A DNA stretch of 64,000 nt from DATMXT01 sp963662765 (GCA_963662765.2 CAXXUP010000004.1:1-64000), one strand, 5' to 3'. Counted from the first letter of the stretch, positions 8,774 to 18,405 are shown. The notes: generated by a model from the sequence alone, not told the origin. Numbers and translations: made by a program.

Positions 8774-9427
8774 CAGCTCAAACTGATTTTTGTGATAGTT
8801 AAGAATGCCGTCATCCCTGAGTTTAGAAAGCTCTGCCGACATGGCGCTTCGTTCGACGGAAAGATAATCCGCAAGCTCTTGGCGATTAAATGGGATGCAA
8901 AAAAGACTGCTTCCTGCTTCTTTTGCTTCGACCGAAAGATAAGCCAGAAGTTTTTCACGCGTAGTGCGCTTTGAGGTGAATTCGTTTTTTTGTGTCAGCA
9001 TTATATTCTTCATAGATACAATATTCAGCATATTCTGAATTAGCCTGCCGTGAAAGCCGCACGCTTTAGCGCACGGAACAGCAAGCCTGTGGCAGTCTAT
9101 AAACAGAAGTTCGCTTTCGGTCGTCGTAATAACGCTGACCGGAAGCGTTTTTATTTCCGCACAGGCAAAGGATTCTCCAAACAGATTACCTGTTCCTATA
9201 TTGGCAAGTATACTTCTGTTCCCGTAATAGTCGTCCTGAACGATTTGAACCTGCCCCGACAAAACGATTCCGAAGCGTTCAATGGTCTTACCGCTGAAAA
9301 AGACAGTCTGACCTTTTTCATAATGAGCCGCTTTTGCAGACAAGCATGCCAGGAGCGGCTGCAAATCAAATTCCTCAATGCCTCTGAACAGATCAACTGA
9401 TTTCAGTACATCCAAATATTTTTCCAT
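8768..9427 (-). CDS. Crp/Fnr family transcriptional regulator (HcpR-like)
   Basis: 219 residues. The N-terminal cyclic-nucleotide-binding-type beta barrel covers about 20-120 (YEKGQTVFFSGKTIERFGIVLSGQVQIVQDDYYGNRSILANIGTGNLFGES); a long helix follows, then a winged HTH about 150-219 (FNRQELADYLSVERSAMSAELSKLRDDGIL). It lacks the four-Cys pattern of FNR cluster ligands at the N-terminus. It is divergent from the ferredoxin/polyferredoxin/cupin/rubredoxin/hcp genes to its right, the arrangement of HcpR-type regulators that control hybrid cluster protein under nitrosative stress. That it controls them is inferred from position. Confidence 0.8.
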   Translation of the reverse strand: MEKYLDVLKSVDLFRGIEEFDLQPLLACLSAKAAHYEKGQTVFFSGKTIERFGIVLSGQVQIVQDDYYGNRSILANIGTGNLFGESFACAEIKTLPVSVITTTESELLFIDCHRLAVPCAKACGFHGRLIQNMLNIVSMKNIMLTQKNEFTSKRTTREKLLAYLSVEAKEAGSSLFCIPFNRQELADYLSVERSAMSAELSKLRDDGILNYHKNQFELL

Positions 9428-9541
9428 AAAATCCTCTTTCGTTCGAATTCCAACATACTTATTATCTTAAGAATAGTAAACTTAAAACATAAAGTCAATA
9501 TCGTAAATAACAAACTTGAAAAGAGGCGAACGAAATATAAT

Positions 9542-9748
9542 ATGAAAATAATCAAAATTGACGAAGAGTTGTGCAACGGCTGCAGACTTTGCGCAAAAAT
9601 GCTACCGGAATATTATGAAATGGATAATAGCAAAGCCGAAGTCATGAAAACCCCGAAAGGAAAGGGATCGCTGTAGGCAATTCAAGGAATCTATTAAGAA
9701 ATGCCCATCCAAAGCGATTATTTTAATCAAGGGGGATAGACTATCATG
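9542..9748 (+). CDS. single-cluster ferredoxin, one frameshift
   Basis: The first frame reads MKIIKIDEELCNGCRLCAKM, supplying three cluster cysteines, and ends at a TAG at 9674. In the next frame, RQFKESIKKCPSKAIILIK supplies the fourth Cys-Pro and the typical C-terminus, ending at 9748. An extra base around 9650-9668 explains the break. The corrected product of about 68 residues is a normal 4Fe-4S ferredoxin. Its stop overlaps the start of the membrane polyferredoxin gene, so they are translationally coupled and probably work together in electron transfer. Confidence 0.65.
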
Positions 9749-10369
9749 AAATACATAGCCAACACCATTCGCATACTGTTTCTCGCACTATTTATATTTT
9801 TGCTTGCAAACGGGAAAGTAGTATTGTGGCTTGCCTTGTTTGCGATAAGTCTGATTGCCGCTCTGATATTCGGCAGGGTATACTGCGGGTATGTCTGCCC
9901 TATGAATACCCTAATGATTCCCGCGGCGTGGTTATCCAAAAAACTAAAGCTTCAAACAGCAGATGCGCCCAAATGGCTGAAAAACGGTTATTTTACGTGG
10001 ATAACCTTGGGTATCAGTATAGCGGCTATGCTTTTGTCAAAAAGACTGCTGCACATTGACTTGCCGATTCTGCCGTTCTGGCTGGTTATGTCGATACTTA
10101 TTACGCTCAGGTATAAACCGGCAGTATTCCACAACCTCATCTGTCCGTTCGGCGCTCTTCAAAGAACCTTCGGCAGATTCGCAAAGCTGTCGGAAAAGGT
10201 TGATAAAGACGCTTGTGTCGGCTGCAAACTCTGCGAAAAAGTTTGCCTCTCCAATGCGATCGTTGTTTCTTCGGAAGATAAAAAGGCCGTGATAAACACC
10301 ACATTGTGCCATCAATGCACAAATTGCCGACAGGTATGCCCCAAGAGTGCTATTCACTACAGCAAATAA
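9746..10369 (+). CDS. membrane-bound 4Fe-4S polyferredoxin (NapH/NosR-C-like)
   Basis: 207 residues with about four membrane segments (about 5-25, 27-48, 78-100, 103-120). They are interleaved with the motifs CGYVCPMNTL and CPFGALQRTF, typical of the NapH/CcoG/RdxA superfamily. The C-terminal soluble part has two cluster motifs, CVGCKLCEKVC and CHQCTNCRQVCP. Such proteins pass electrons between the membrane and a soluble reductase. Context suggests a supply of electrons to the hybrid cluster protein or a related reductase encoded downstream. Confidence 0.8.
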   Translation: MKYIANTIRILFLALFIFLLANGKVVLWLALFAISLIAALIFGRVYCGYVCPMNTLMIPAAWLSKKLKLQTADAPKWLKNGYFTWITLGISIAAMLLSKRLLHIDLPILPFWLVMSILITLRYKPAVFHNLICPFGALQRTFGRFAKLSEKVDKDACVGCKLCEKVCLSNAIVVSSEDKKAVINTTLCHQCTNCRQVCPKSAIHYSK

Positions 10370-10487
10370 AACATCATATAGCTTGGTTTGTTGTAATTGC
10401 AACATACTGAGTATGGCGATGTATGATATAATAGTGTAGTAAACTTCACTTGCACTACATGTGATAAAACATAGGAGGTATGCGATT

Positions 10488-10802
10488 ATGGTTGAACAGA
10501 TTTTTAAACTGTCTGTTGGTGATGAAAAGGCTGTGGAAAAAGTTATATTTGACGAGAACATTCATTATCTGCATATGGTATTTAACAAAGACGAGGGTTT
10601 GCCGGAGCACTTCTCAAATTCGAACGTGTATATGACCGTCATTCGCGGAAAGCTTTCCATCGGGCTCAGCGAACAGGAAGTCCATGAATATGAGGCCGGA
10701 ACTCTTCTGAAAATCCCGTTTCAAACAAAAATGAATGTTAAAAACCTGCATAAAGAAACATTGGAGCTGATCGTGGTAAAGGCACCTGCTCCGAAAAGCT
10801 GA
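10488..10802 (+). CDS. cupin-like small protein
   Basis: 104 residues starting at ATG 10488 behind AGGAGG. The pattern HYLHMVFNKDEGLPEHFSNSNVYMTVIRGKLSIGLSEQEVHEYEAGTLLKIPFQTKM fits a single cupin barrel, with G-x5-H-like and E-x6-P-x3-N-like positions partly degenerate. It may bind a metal through the HF/H region. It lies between the polyferredoxin and rubredoxin genes in a tight cluster, so a role in oxidative or nitrosative stress is likely by association. Its substrate is unknown. Confidence 0.65.
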   Translation: MVEQIFKLSVGDEKAVEKVIFDENIHYLHMVFNKDEGLPEHFSNSNVYMTVIRGKLSIGLSEQEVHEYEAGTLLKIPFQTKMNVKNLHKETLELIVVKAPAPKS

Positions 10803-10823
10803 AAAAACGAAGGAGGTTAGCAA

Positions 10824-10988
10824 ATGAAAAAGCATCGGTGTATTCCCTGCGGATATATCTATGATCCCGCAGTTGGCGACCCTGACGGCGGTATAGCCCC
10901 CGGCACGACATTTGAAGATATCCCCGATAACTGGCAGTGCCCAATCTGCTTTGTTGGCAAGGAAGATTTTGAACTTGTAGAAGAATAA
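10824..10988 (+). CDS. rubredoxin
   Basis: 54 residues from ATG 10824 behind AGGAGG. The two iron-binding pairs are CIPC (Cys6, Cys9) and CPIC (Cys39, Cys42), with the usual GYIYDP and PDNWQCP segments. It is a one-electron carrier in the cytoplasm, here probably feeding Hcp or a related reductase. It is 13 bases upstream of hcp. Confidence 0.93.
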   Translation: MKKHRCIPCGYIYDPAVGDPDGGIAPGTTFEDIPDNWQCPICFVGKEDFELVEE

Positions 10989-11001
10989 AGGAGGAATACA
11001 A

Positions 11002-12633
11002 ATGAGTATGTTTTGTTATCAATGTCAAGAGACAGCGAAAAATACAGGCTGTACAGTTAGAGGTGTTTGCGGAAAAAATGAAACGATCGCAAAGCTGCAA
11101 GACCTTTTGATTTACACGCTTAAGGGCACCTCGGATATTGTTGTAAAGGGAAAGGTCGATATCAGTAACCTCGATAAGGCTAATTATGAGGTTCTAAGCA
11201 GCCTGTTTATGACAATAACCAATGCAAATTTTGACGATGGTTCGATTGAAAAGCAAATTATGAAAATGATTGCTATTCGGGACGAACTCAGAAAGCCCAT
11301 TACCGCTGTGAATTTACACGACGCTGCATCCTTCACCGTGGATTCCAGAGAGTCTATGCTTGAAAAAGCTGCCGCTGTTGGTGTGCTTGCAACCGTAAAC
11401 GAAGACGTGCGTTCTCTACGCGAGATGATTACATATGGTCTAAAAGGAATGGCAGCCTACGCAGAGCATGCAAAGAACATCGGGAAGGAAAATCTGGATA
11501 TAAACGCCTTTATCTATGAGGCGTTGGCGGCGACGCTGGATGATTCCCTTACTGCAGATGATCTGGTTGCGCTGACGCTGAAAACCGGCGAATACGGCGT
11601 CAAAGTCATGGCGCTTTTGGACGAGGCCAACACATCCCGATTCGGTAATCCTGAAATCACCGAGGTCAATATTGGCGTCAGAAAAAATCCCGCGATCCTG
11701 ATTTCCGGCCACGACCTTATCGATCTGGAACAATTGTTGGAACAGACGAAGGGCACCGGTGTGGATGTATATACCCACAGTGAGATGCTACCAGCCCATT
11801 ATTATCCCGCTTTCAAAAAATATGATAATTTCGCGGGCAACTACGGCAACGCCTGGTGGAAGCAGCTTGATGAATTTGTTTCCTTCAATGGACCCATCCT
11901 GTTTACCACCAACTGTATCGTCCCGCCCAGAAGCGAGGAGGTCAGAGGCAAAATCTTTACCACCGGTTCCACCGGCTATCCCGGCTGTAAGCATATTGTA
12001 GCTGATGCAAACGGGAAAAAGGACTTTTCTGAGATCATCGCACTTGCCAAGACTCTTCCCGCGCCTAATGAAATCGAGACCGGCAGCATTGTCGGCGGCT
12101 TTGCGCACAATCAGGTAATTGCCCTGGCCGACAAGGTTGTCGATGCCGTCAAATCCGGAGCGATCAAGAAGTTCTTTGTTATGGCCGGCTGTGACGGACG
12201 CATGAAGTCCAGAGAATACTACACCGAGTTCGCTGAAAGGCTGCCGAAGGACACCGTTATTCTGACAGCAGGCTGTGCGAAGTATCGCTATAACAAGCTA
12301 AAGCTGGGCGATATCGGCGGGATTCCAAGAGTGCTGGATGCCGGACAGTGCAACGACTCTTATTCTCTGGCGGTCATCGCCCTAAAGCTCAAAGAAGTGT
12401 TTGGTCTCGACGACATTAACAAACTGCCGATCGTGTACAATATTGCCTGGTACGAGCAGAAGGCCGTTATTGTGCTCTTAGCACTGCTGTCTTTGGGCGT
12501 AAAGAACATCCACCTCGGTCCAACACTTCCGGGTTTCCTGTCGCCCAACGTGGCCAAAGTGTTAGTTGAGAAATTTGGCATTGCTGGCATTGATACAGCA
12601 GATGAAGACATTGAACTGTTCATGAATGCCTGA
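11002..12633 (+). CDS. hcp: hydroxylamine reductase / hybrid cluster protein
   Basis: 543 residues, the normal length for Hcp. The N-terminal cluster ligands are Cys5, Cys8, Cys17 and Cys23 (MSMFCYQCQETAKNTGCTVR). Hybrid-cluster ligand regions are seen in NLHDAASF, ISGHDLIDLEQLLEQT, TNCIVPP, GCDGRMKSREYYTEFA, TAGCAKYRY, DAGQCNDSYSL and the C-terminal LGPTLPGFL. Hcp reduces NO or hydroxylamine in anaerobes and protects against nitrosative stress. AGGAGG precedes the start. It is flanked by rubredoxin and ferredoxin genes, the likely electron donors, with an FNR-type regulator upstream. Confidence 0.96.
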   Translation: MSMFCYQCQETAKNTGCTVRGVCGKNETIAKLQDLLIYTLKGTSDIVVKGKVDISNLDKANYEVLSSLFMTITNANFDDGSIEKQIMKMIAIRDELRKPITAVNLHDAASFTVDSRESMLEKAAAVGVLATVNEDVRSLREMITYGLKGMAAYAEHAKNIGKENLDINAFIYEALAATLDDSLTADDLVALTLKTGEYGVKVMALLDEANTSRFGNPEITEVNIGVRKNPAILISGHDLIDLEQLLEQTKGTGVDVYTHSEMLPAHYYPAFKKYDNFAGNYGNAWWKQLDEFVSFNGPILFTTNCIVPPRSEEVRGKIFTTGSTGYPGCKHIVADANGKKDFSEIIALAKTLPAPNEIETGSIVGGFAHNQVIALADKVVDAVKSGAIKKFFVMAGCDGRMKSREYYTEFAERLPKDTVILTAGCAKYRYNKLKLGDIGGIPRVLDAGQCNDSYSLAVIALKLKEVFGLDDINKLPIVYNIAWYEQKAVIVLLALLSLGVKNIHLGPTLPGFLSPNVAKVLVEKFGIAGIDTADEDIELFMNA

Positions 12634-12654
12634 TAAAGAAAGGACTATTAGCAT

Positions 12655-12843
12655 ATGAAAGCGACGATCGACAGAGAAGGCTGTATTTCCTGTGGGCTAT
12701 GCGCATCAACCTGCCCGGAGGTATTCCGGATGGCTGATGACGGGCGCGCGGAGGTTTGCGCGGACCCTGTTCCTGAAACTGCGGAAGACACAGCAGCACA
12801 AGCGCGTGATGACTGTCCCGTCTCTGTTATCACGGTAGAATAA
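12655..12843 (+). CDS. 4Fe-4S ferredoxin
   Basis: 62 residues beginning MKATIDREGCISCGLCASTC, with the fourth ligand in DDCPVSVI. The length and single-cluster pattern match small clostridial ferredoxins. It starts 21 bases after hcp and ends just before a terminator, so it closes the operon. Likely an electron donor to Hcp. Confidence 0.9.
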   Translation: MKATIDREGCISCGLCASTCPEVFRMADDGRAEVCADPVPETAEDTAAQARDDCPVSVITVE

Positions 12844-12853
12844 CCATGAATCA

Positions 12854-12891
12854 GCGCCCTTCTGAAAGGTTTTGGCAGTTCAGAAGGGCGC
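12854..12891 (+). terminator. terminator of the hcp cluster
   Basis: Arms GCGCCCTTCTGAA and its complement, 13 bp, with a 12-base loop, followed by TTCTCC. It lies 11 bases after the ferredoxin stop. The T tract is poor, so termination may be partial. Confidence 0.65.
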
Positions 12892-12896
12892 TTCTC

Positions 12897-13028
12897 CAGA
12901 TGTACTCACACAAACCCAGCCGTTTGATTTCTTTATAAAAGCCCAAGACTTTTAACGTCGCAAGTTCGCGCGTTCGTTCATAGTAGTTCATGCGCCTCAG
13001 CACCATCATGACGGCAAAGGCAAGCAAG
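12897..13028 (-). pseudogene. remnant of an FtsX-like ABC transporter permease
   Basis: The minus strand reads AVMMVLRRMNYYERTRELAT and LKVLGFYKEIKRLGLCEYIW, the conserved last transmembrane/ERxRExATLKVLGF segment of MacB/FtsX-type permeases. No flanking domain, start or membrane complement remains, so this is debris. Confidence 0.6.
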
Positions 13029-13062
13029 CAGTTGCCGAAGCGATTATGGTTGGAGATATCAA

Positions 13063-13599
13063 TTGGGTTCGAAAAAGAATACAAAGGCTTGGCGAAATCT
13101 GTTTCACATGAGCAGCAATGACGGATTTGATAGAACAAAGGCTGTTCTCGTGCAGTTGCTGTCTCGTGCTGATTCATTTACCGACGAACTTTTGTCCAGT
13201 ATCATCAAAACTTACATTAACGACTGCGAAACCAACAAAAACTTTGAGTGGCGATATTACTACATCAAATACGATATCTTCAGACCGGGGAGCTATGGAA
13301 AATATTCTTGGGATAATTTTGAGAAGCGACCATACGAGCTTTCCGTTATGTCAACAGAGTCAAAGATCTCTGAGAACACATACCAGCCGTTCTTGAAGGC
13401 GGTTTATAAAAAGAAGCTCTCAAAAGACTATTATGGGCAACGGGCCATTGATGGTGATAATTATATTGTTTACTCGAACGATGCCTATGTAATAAGGGAC
13501 ACTGCTACAAATGCAGAAGTTGAGAAGATAGATATTACACAAAACGAAAATGGCTTTGATACGGAAGATAGAATCAAGAAACTTCAATTAGCCCTGTAA
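13063..13599 (+). CDS. hypothetical protein, probably the C-terminal part of a larger gene
   Basis: 178 residues, AT-rich. The conserved-looking block WRYYYIKYDIFRPGSYGKYSW and YGQRAIDGDNYIVYSNDAYV reads like the C-terminal domain of a large nuclease- or defence-type protein, but I cannot name the family. There is no good ribosome binding site at the start and it begins inside the antisense permease remnant, which suggests N-terminal truncation. It is followed by a helicase remnant, so both may come from one lost restriction-like system. Confidence 0.45.
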   Translation: MGSKKNTKAWRNLFHMSSNDGFDRTKAVLVQLLSRADSFTDELLSSIIKTYINDCETNKNFEWRYYYIKYDIFRPGSYGKYSWDNFEKRPYELSVMSTESKISENTYQPFLKAVYKKKLSKDYYGQRAIDGDNYIVYSNDAYVIRDTATNAEVEKIDITQNENGFDTEDRIKKLQLAL

Positions 13600-13716
13600 A
13601 AAAGGAGAGTATAAATATTTCACCATTTCCTAAAATGGGATGAAGTAATCACCATAGTTAGTTATTGCAGCTTGGAATGACGCCAAGCCCCAAATACCAA
13701 TCAGTACGATATATAT

Positions 13717-14106
13717 TCCATTTTCGACTATAACTTCGCCTATGAAATGTCTGCAGCAGGCGCTGGAAGAAATTCGCTTTGCCCGTTCCATTACTTTGGC
13801 ATTACCGATCTGGATATCAACGGCAAGGTTTTTGATGGCAATTCTAGTCTGCGCAATTTCTCCAACTTGGTTCCCGACTCACGTGTGGACTATGTAGTAG
13901 AAAAGGCAGAATATTCCGGATATAGCGGTGCCGTGTAAAAGGCCTTGTGTTCTGCGGTCTGAAACGAGGCTCGTGTATTGTCTGCTAAGTTCAATCAACG
14001 GAAAAAAGGTGAATTCTATCGCACCGAATCCCATACCTGCGATGATAACCAGTCTCGCCGTGTAGAAGTTCAGCGATGTTCCCTACATTTTGAATACCGC
14101 TTGTAA
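13717..14106 (+). pseudogene. remnant of a superfamily II helicase
   Basis: In-frame pieces IFDYNFAYEMSAAG, CPFHYFGITDLDINGKVFDG and DSRVDYVVEKAEYSGYSG are followed, in shifted frames, by VKGLVFC and ARVLSAKFNQR. This matches the segment just before and into the C-terminal helicase domain of DUF3427-type DEAD/DEAH helicases (PFHYFGVTD, then GLIFCS then AxxLSxxFNQRG). Several frame changes and missing motifs show real decay. It ends with unrelated sequence up to 14106. Confidence 0.55.
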
Positions 14107-14178
14107 GGGTTGCAAGGCGTAACATAAGGGTCTTTATCCTTGAAGGGTATCCAAAGCCCAAGGAAAGTAAAATATATG

Positions 14179-14216
14179 CACCGACAGCGCGTCATTGCTG
14201 TGACGCGCTGTCGGTG
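14179..14216. terminator. hairpin with 16-bp perfect arms
   Basis: Arms CACCGACAGCGCGTCA and its complement with a TTGCTG loop. No T tract follows on the plus strand. It may be a weak terminator or a boundary of the decayed segment. Confidence 0.5.
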
Positions 14217-14384
14217 GAACATTGATTATGATCACACCAGTCTTGATTGAACCATGCCCTGATAACTTTGCCTAAGCCTATAATCGAGTCATAAACAAGC
14301 GCAGCTTCTTCAGCCAGCTACTGACTTTTTACTCGACGGCTGCTTGCTGGAGCGCACGTGAAAGTATCTGAAGAACGCACTTCC

Positions 14385-14897
14385 TTATTTGCTCCACTCA
14401 TCGAGTTTTCCTTCAAACTTAATAATTACTGGCGTTGCGCTGCAGTCCCCTGCATCTGGCAACGGGTCCCGCTTCCACCGATCCTGCCGTCGGTTGGTCA
14501 ACCAAAATATGATAGCGTTGGTATCTGCAGGAACATGGACCTCATCAAGGCATTCCACCAGCTTCTCAACCTCACGAACCTTCCTCCCGGAATCCGGGTC
14601 GAAAATGACATCCTTGACCTTGTAGTGCTTGGCTACCTTTGCGGTATACCCCATCGCCCGCTTATGTAGGCTGTCCTCCACGTCATCATCCGGCACTTCT
14701 CGCGCGCGCGCGAAAGGTGCCGAAAGTGCCGAGTAACGCTCATTTCCGTTTAACCCTTCATCGACATACTTCCGAAATGTCGAATAAGCGATGCCCAGTT
14801 TTTTAGCTATGGCCTTTGTAGTTGCTCCTTCGGCTGCCCAGGCTACAATCTTGTCCAAATAGGGTAGCACATGTGTGTCGAATTTATTTATAGACAT
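14385..14897 (-). CDS. phage terminase small-subunit-like protein
   Basis: 170 residues. An N-terminal HTH (VAWAAEGATTKAIAKKLGIAYSTFRKYVDEG) is followed by VEDSLHKRAMGYTAKVAKHYKVKDV and a tail TNAIIFWLTNRRQDRWKRD. This pattern is known from phage small terminase / homeodomain-like packaging proteins. No large terminase follows, so packaging genes are lost. It belongs to the minus-strand phage block. The assignment rests on pattern only. Confidence 0.6.
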   Translation of the reverse strand: MSINKFDTHVLPYLDKIVAWAAEGATTKAIAKKLGIAYSTFRKYVDEGLNGNERYSALSAPFARAREVPDDDVEDSLHKRAMGYTAKVAKHYKVKDVIFDPDSGRKVREVEKLVECLDEVHVPADTNAIIFWLTNRRQDRWKRDPLPDAGDCSATPVIIKFEGKLDEWSK

Positions 14898-15437
14898 TTT
14901 GCCACCACCTCCTGACTCCTTTTCTCACCATAACATATTCATCGCTCAAATACGGCCCGGAAAATCAAATAATCTCGCCTCATAGGCCTCCGACAAAAAG
15001 AAGAAAGGCCCCCTCATACGATGCCGGACCAGCCGCTCTGAGGCCGTACATAAACGCACCTGTCCAATCAGTAATTTGGGCGTTGATTTTCACCTTACCC
15101 TGTTGGATGCAATCCGGTGAAATAATAGAGAATACCGGGGGCAGCGCGCAGCTACCTCCGGTATTATTTTTTGCTGTCAAGCTGTACCTGATAAAAATGC
15201 TGAGATTTTTACGGAATGATCTTACCCATGACCCATGTGTACCCGAAGTGATGAGATTGAACATTTGGCCGCCTTACCCGACTGCTACTTGGAATTAGAA
15301 AACGGTTTTTGTAATTGCGTTATTCAATCTCCTTTGTGATAATAATCTGCTCTCCAGAATGGTTGTTGAGTCACCATTTCGGGATGGTCTTTCGACACTC
15401 TCGGCACCTTTACGCATTTTTTTGGTAGCACATCATT
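14898..15437. other. gene-poor stretch inside the prophage remnant
   Basis: 540 bases with no convincing gene. A short inverted repeat (AATACCGG with CCGGTATT, near 15129-15168) is present. A 94-codon minus-strand frame at 14980-15264 has no recognisable motif. Confidence 0.4.
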
Positions 15438-15677
15438 TTAGCTGCCAGCCATAAGCTGGGCATGCCCTTCTTGGCCGAAATCATGCGCGTTTTGCGTGCT
15501 TTTTTCTTCATTGATTACCTTTGCCATGTCCTTACGTCCGGGGCTCATCTCTCTGCCCATTCTATACGCAAAAAGCGAGCATTTGTAACGTGGACATAAT
15601 CTTACCTCCTTTGCTTGCCCGCCGCAGCAATCAAGGCACTTTGCCCTGATTGCCTTTGATCTTGTTAAACGTTCCAT
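15438..15677 (-). CDS. small Cys-rich phage-associated protein
   Basis: 79 residues; the motif RAKCLDCCGGQAKEVRLCPRYKCSLFAYRMG has five cysteines that look like a zinc-binding knuckle. Small proteins with this signature are common in clostridial prophages next to the primase-helicase gene, as here. AAAGGAGG-type Shine-Dalgarno lies upstream on the minus strand. The function is unknown. Confidence 0.6.
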   Translation of the reverse strand: MERLTRSKAIRAKCLDCCGGQAKEVRLCPRYKCSLFAYRMGREMSPGRKDMAKVINEEKSTQNAHDFGQEGHAQLMAGS

Positions 15678-15872
15678 TTGAACCTCCTTTATCGGATCTC
15701 TTCAATTTTTAGTTTTTCCCTGTATCCGTTGAAAACAAAGTTTATTAGAAAATGTTAGGGCAGGTTAGGTCTAATTACAAACCTTATCCTATACGAGGAA
15801 AAGATTTGTAATTTTTACTATTTTTGTTCTTAGCCCTATCTAGCCATAACATTTCAAACTTTAGGCGAAGCC

Positions 15873-18155
15873 TCAGCCTGTTGCGCTGTAAGGGTTTCCG
15901 CAACTTCTGGACATATCCAGCGTTAACCCTAACCATGTGCTTTTGTTTAAAGGTTTGATATTTTGGAATCCGGCAGTATCCATTGCGGCGGCAAAGTCTC
16001 TCTCGCGCCGGATATAGTCGCCAATCTCCACGCTCCATTCTCTATAGGCAGTATAGAGCTCACGGGCCCCCACCCTAGCATTGCCATCACGAATACAGCG
16101 ATCGTCAATGAAATTGTTCAACCAGTCTTCCTGTGAGCGGAAATTTTCTGTCGCCTCAGCAACTGATTGCGGAATGTCGAGCTTGAATTTGTTCTGGCAA
16201 AATTTCATAGCACCCTCAATAATCCACGACATAATGGCTTGTCCCGCCTTTTCCGTCAGAACGTTGGAATAGTTTTGAATCGCTTGTCCCGGCGCAATAC
16301 TTGCCTTGAATGGCACAACCGTAAGCCGCCGCCACGTCCCGTTGTCGGTTGAGCCGATACGGGGCAAATGGTTAGTGAATAAGCATAGCGTGTGCGACTG
16401 CTTGATGGTTTCTGGCTGCTTGAATTTTTCCTCGATAGTCAACTCATCTGTACTTGCTAACTGTTTTAACGTCGCGACAGAAAGCCGTTGATGCTCTTCC
16501 AACTCTCCAGTAATCACAAGCCTCCGCCCTCGGAGTGTTGCCAGGCTTGCACCTTTGTTTTGTCGATCTGTCGTGAGTGTCTTAACATCTATGCCACCCG
16601 AATAATCTCCGAATACAGCGCCTAGTGCGTTAAAAAACGTGCTTTTTCCGTTTCGCCCGCGCCCATGAGCCAGTATGATCCACTCATGGTAGACGATGCC
16701 GATGGCTGCCATGCCTGCGACAAGCTGTAAAAATGATGAGATACTGTCCGTCGCCGCCTGTAATATGCTTCAAGAACTCTAGCCACATTTCCGCACCCTG
16801 GGAGCCCGGAGCGGCTTCAGACATACGACTGCATAATGCTGACCGTTCGTGATGTCTAATTATTCCTGTTTGCAAATCTACAATGCCCGCCGAGTGTTTA
16901 AGTCAAAGGGCTCTGCATCTAGCCTGTTCGCTTTTACTGCGAGCGACGGCTTTGATAGGTCTATCATACTCCTGATTTTTTGAGCGCTACGGCTTGCCTT
17001 TGCGTGTTTCAGATATGCATCAGCTTTGCTTGTGGCATCTTTAGCCCTCCTCAGAGCATCTCTATCTGACTCTTCGTCGGTAACTGCAAATTTAGCTTTA
17101 GCCTCTGCCTCAACACACAAAGCATTCTGATATTCTGATTTCGCGTCGTCAAGCATTAGCTTTGAAAAATTGAGAGCAAATGCTGTGGCCTTGTGCTCAT
17201 CTTGTTCCCAGCGTTTACCGTTCCAAAAAAGCCAGCCCAGAGCATCAACGAACATTAGATCATGTTTATAAAAGCGGCTGTACACTTCGGCGTTGCCGGC
17301 GTCCGAATAGTCTGGTGGCTTTATATTAAATGTAACGTTGGATTGCTGAATTCGCTCTTGAGTGAACGGCTCGGCAATTATGTTTGCAATGGCTACCGCC
17401 TCGTCGAGTCTTGCCTTTGCTTTTTCAATTCCCAGCTCTGCAACAATGTCCGATATATCTCCCTTGTGTTTTACTTTTGGATATATTGAAGCGGCTGGTA
17501 TCAGCTTCACAGATTTTGCGATGGGTAACAAAGCGTCCGCCGCCTGCTCTGCATGGGCTTGTCCCACATCGTCATTGTCGGCCAAGATAACGACGTTGCG
17601 TCCTTTTAAAAATTTATTATACTCTTCTTTCCATTTGCTTCCTGCCCCGTTTGGTGAAGTCGTTGCGGTATATCTTAAATTATCAAAGAGCATCTCTGCA
17701 TCTTTTTCGCCCTCGACAATAAAAACAGTATCAGTTGTTGAAACGACAGCCGGAAGATTGAAAAGCGGCACAAGAAAGCCGGATAAGCCTTTCACGAATT
17801 TGCCGTTTTCATATCTGTACCAAACCGCCGTTTTTGTGCCGTTGCCTTTGTCGTACAGTTGCTTTTTCGCAACGGGGTCGCCAAACTCGTCAAAGTAGAC
17901 ATGCTCTCTCAAGAATCTCCTACTTTTCATCTCTGGCACTGGATTAACGAAAAGATCTTGCATCGTCAGCCCCATTGCAGATAAAACGGACTGAGTTGTA
18001 CATCCAGCGTGACAATGAAAAAGTATCTTCCCGTCACGTTCGGTTATTGAAAGGCTCGGATTAGCGTCATCGTGTGCTGGGCAACAAGCCATATACTGAT
18101 TACCGCTTCCGCGCTGTACGTTTTTAAGCAGCTTAAGAAAAGATTGTAGGTCCAT
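15873..18155 (-). CDS. phage/plasmid primase-helicase (P4/D5 type), two frameshifts
   Basis: The N-terminal part (from ATG 18155) has a CHC2-like zinc motif (CCPAHDDANPSLSI, then FHCHAGC) and a Toprim domain (VFIVEGEKDAEMLFD, VVILADNDDVGQ). The C-terminal part has a D5-type helicase with Walker A GRGRNGKSTF and the segment LFTNHLPRIGSTDNGTWRRL. The frame is lost near 16884-16892 (a base missing in NTPAGIVDLQTG) and regained near 16728-16740 (a base gained). Corrected, it would be about 760 residues, normal for prophage primases. It replicates DNA in integrative phages and P4-like satellites. If the breaks are real, the element cannot replicate. Confidence 0.8.
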
Positions 18156-18168
18156 TTTTAACCACCGC

Positions 18169-18405
18169 TCACTCAGAAATGTGCCGGATAACGCCATACT
18201 CAGATAAGGGAGTTGCCGCAGCAATTCCAGACGCTAAGACGGCCTCAAGCTTGTCCAAGTCAATCAAGTACTTCTGCCCCACTTTTACAGAAGACACCAT
18301 GCCGGTTACGACAAGCCTACGCAATGCCGTTTTTGTCAACGCCGTTTCGGGGTCATGGCCTAAAATGTAGGCAAATGCCTCATCAATAGTTCGCATTCTC
18401 GGCAT
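18169..18405 (-). CDS. excisionase-like HTH DNA-binding protein
   Basis: 78 residues from ATG 18405 behind AAAGGAGG. MPRMRTIDEAFAYILGHDPE and TALTKTALRRLVVTGMVSSVKVGQKYLIDLDKLEAVL fit the winged-helix pattern of excisionase/MerR-like proteins, with the GQKYLIDLDKLE wing. It lies between the primase and a small HTH gene, in the early region of the element, and could control integrase direction. Confidence 0.6.
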   Translation of the reverse strand: MPRMRTIDEAFAYILGHDPETALTKTALRRLVVTGMVSSVKVGQKYLIDLDKLEAVLASGIAAATPLSEYGVIRHISE

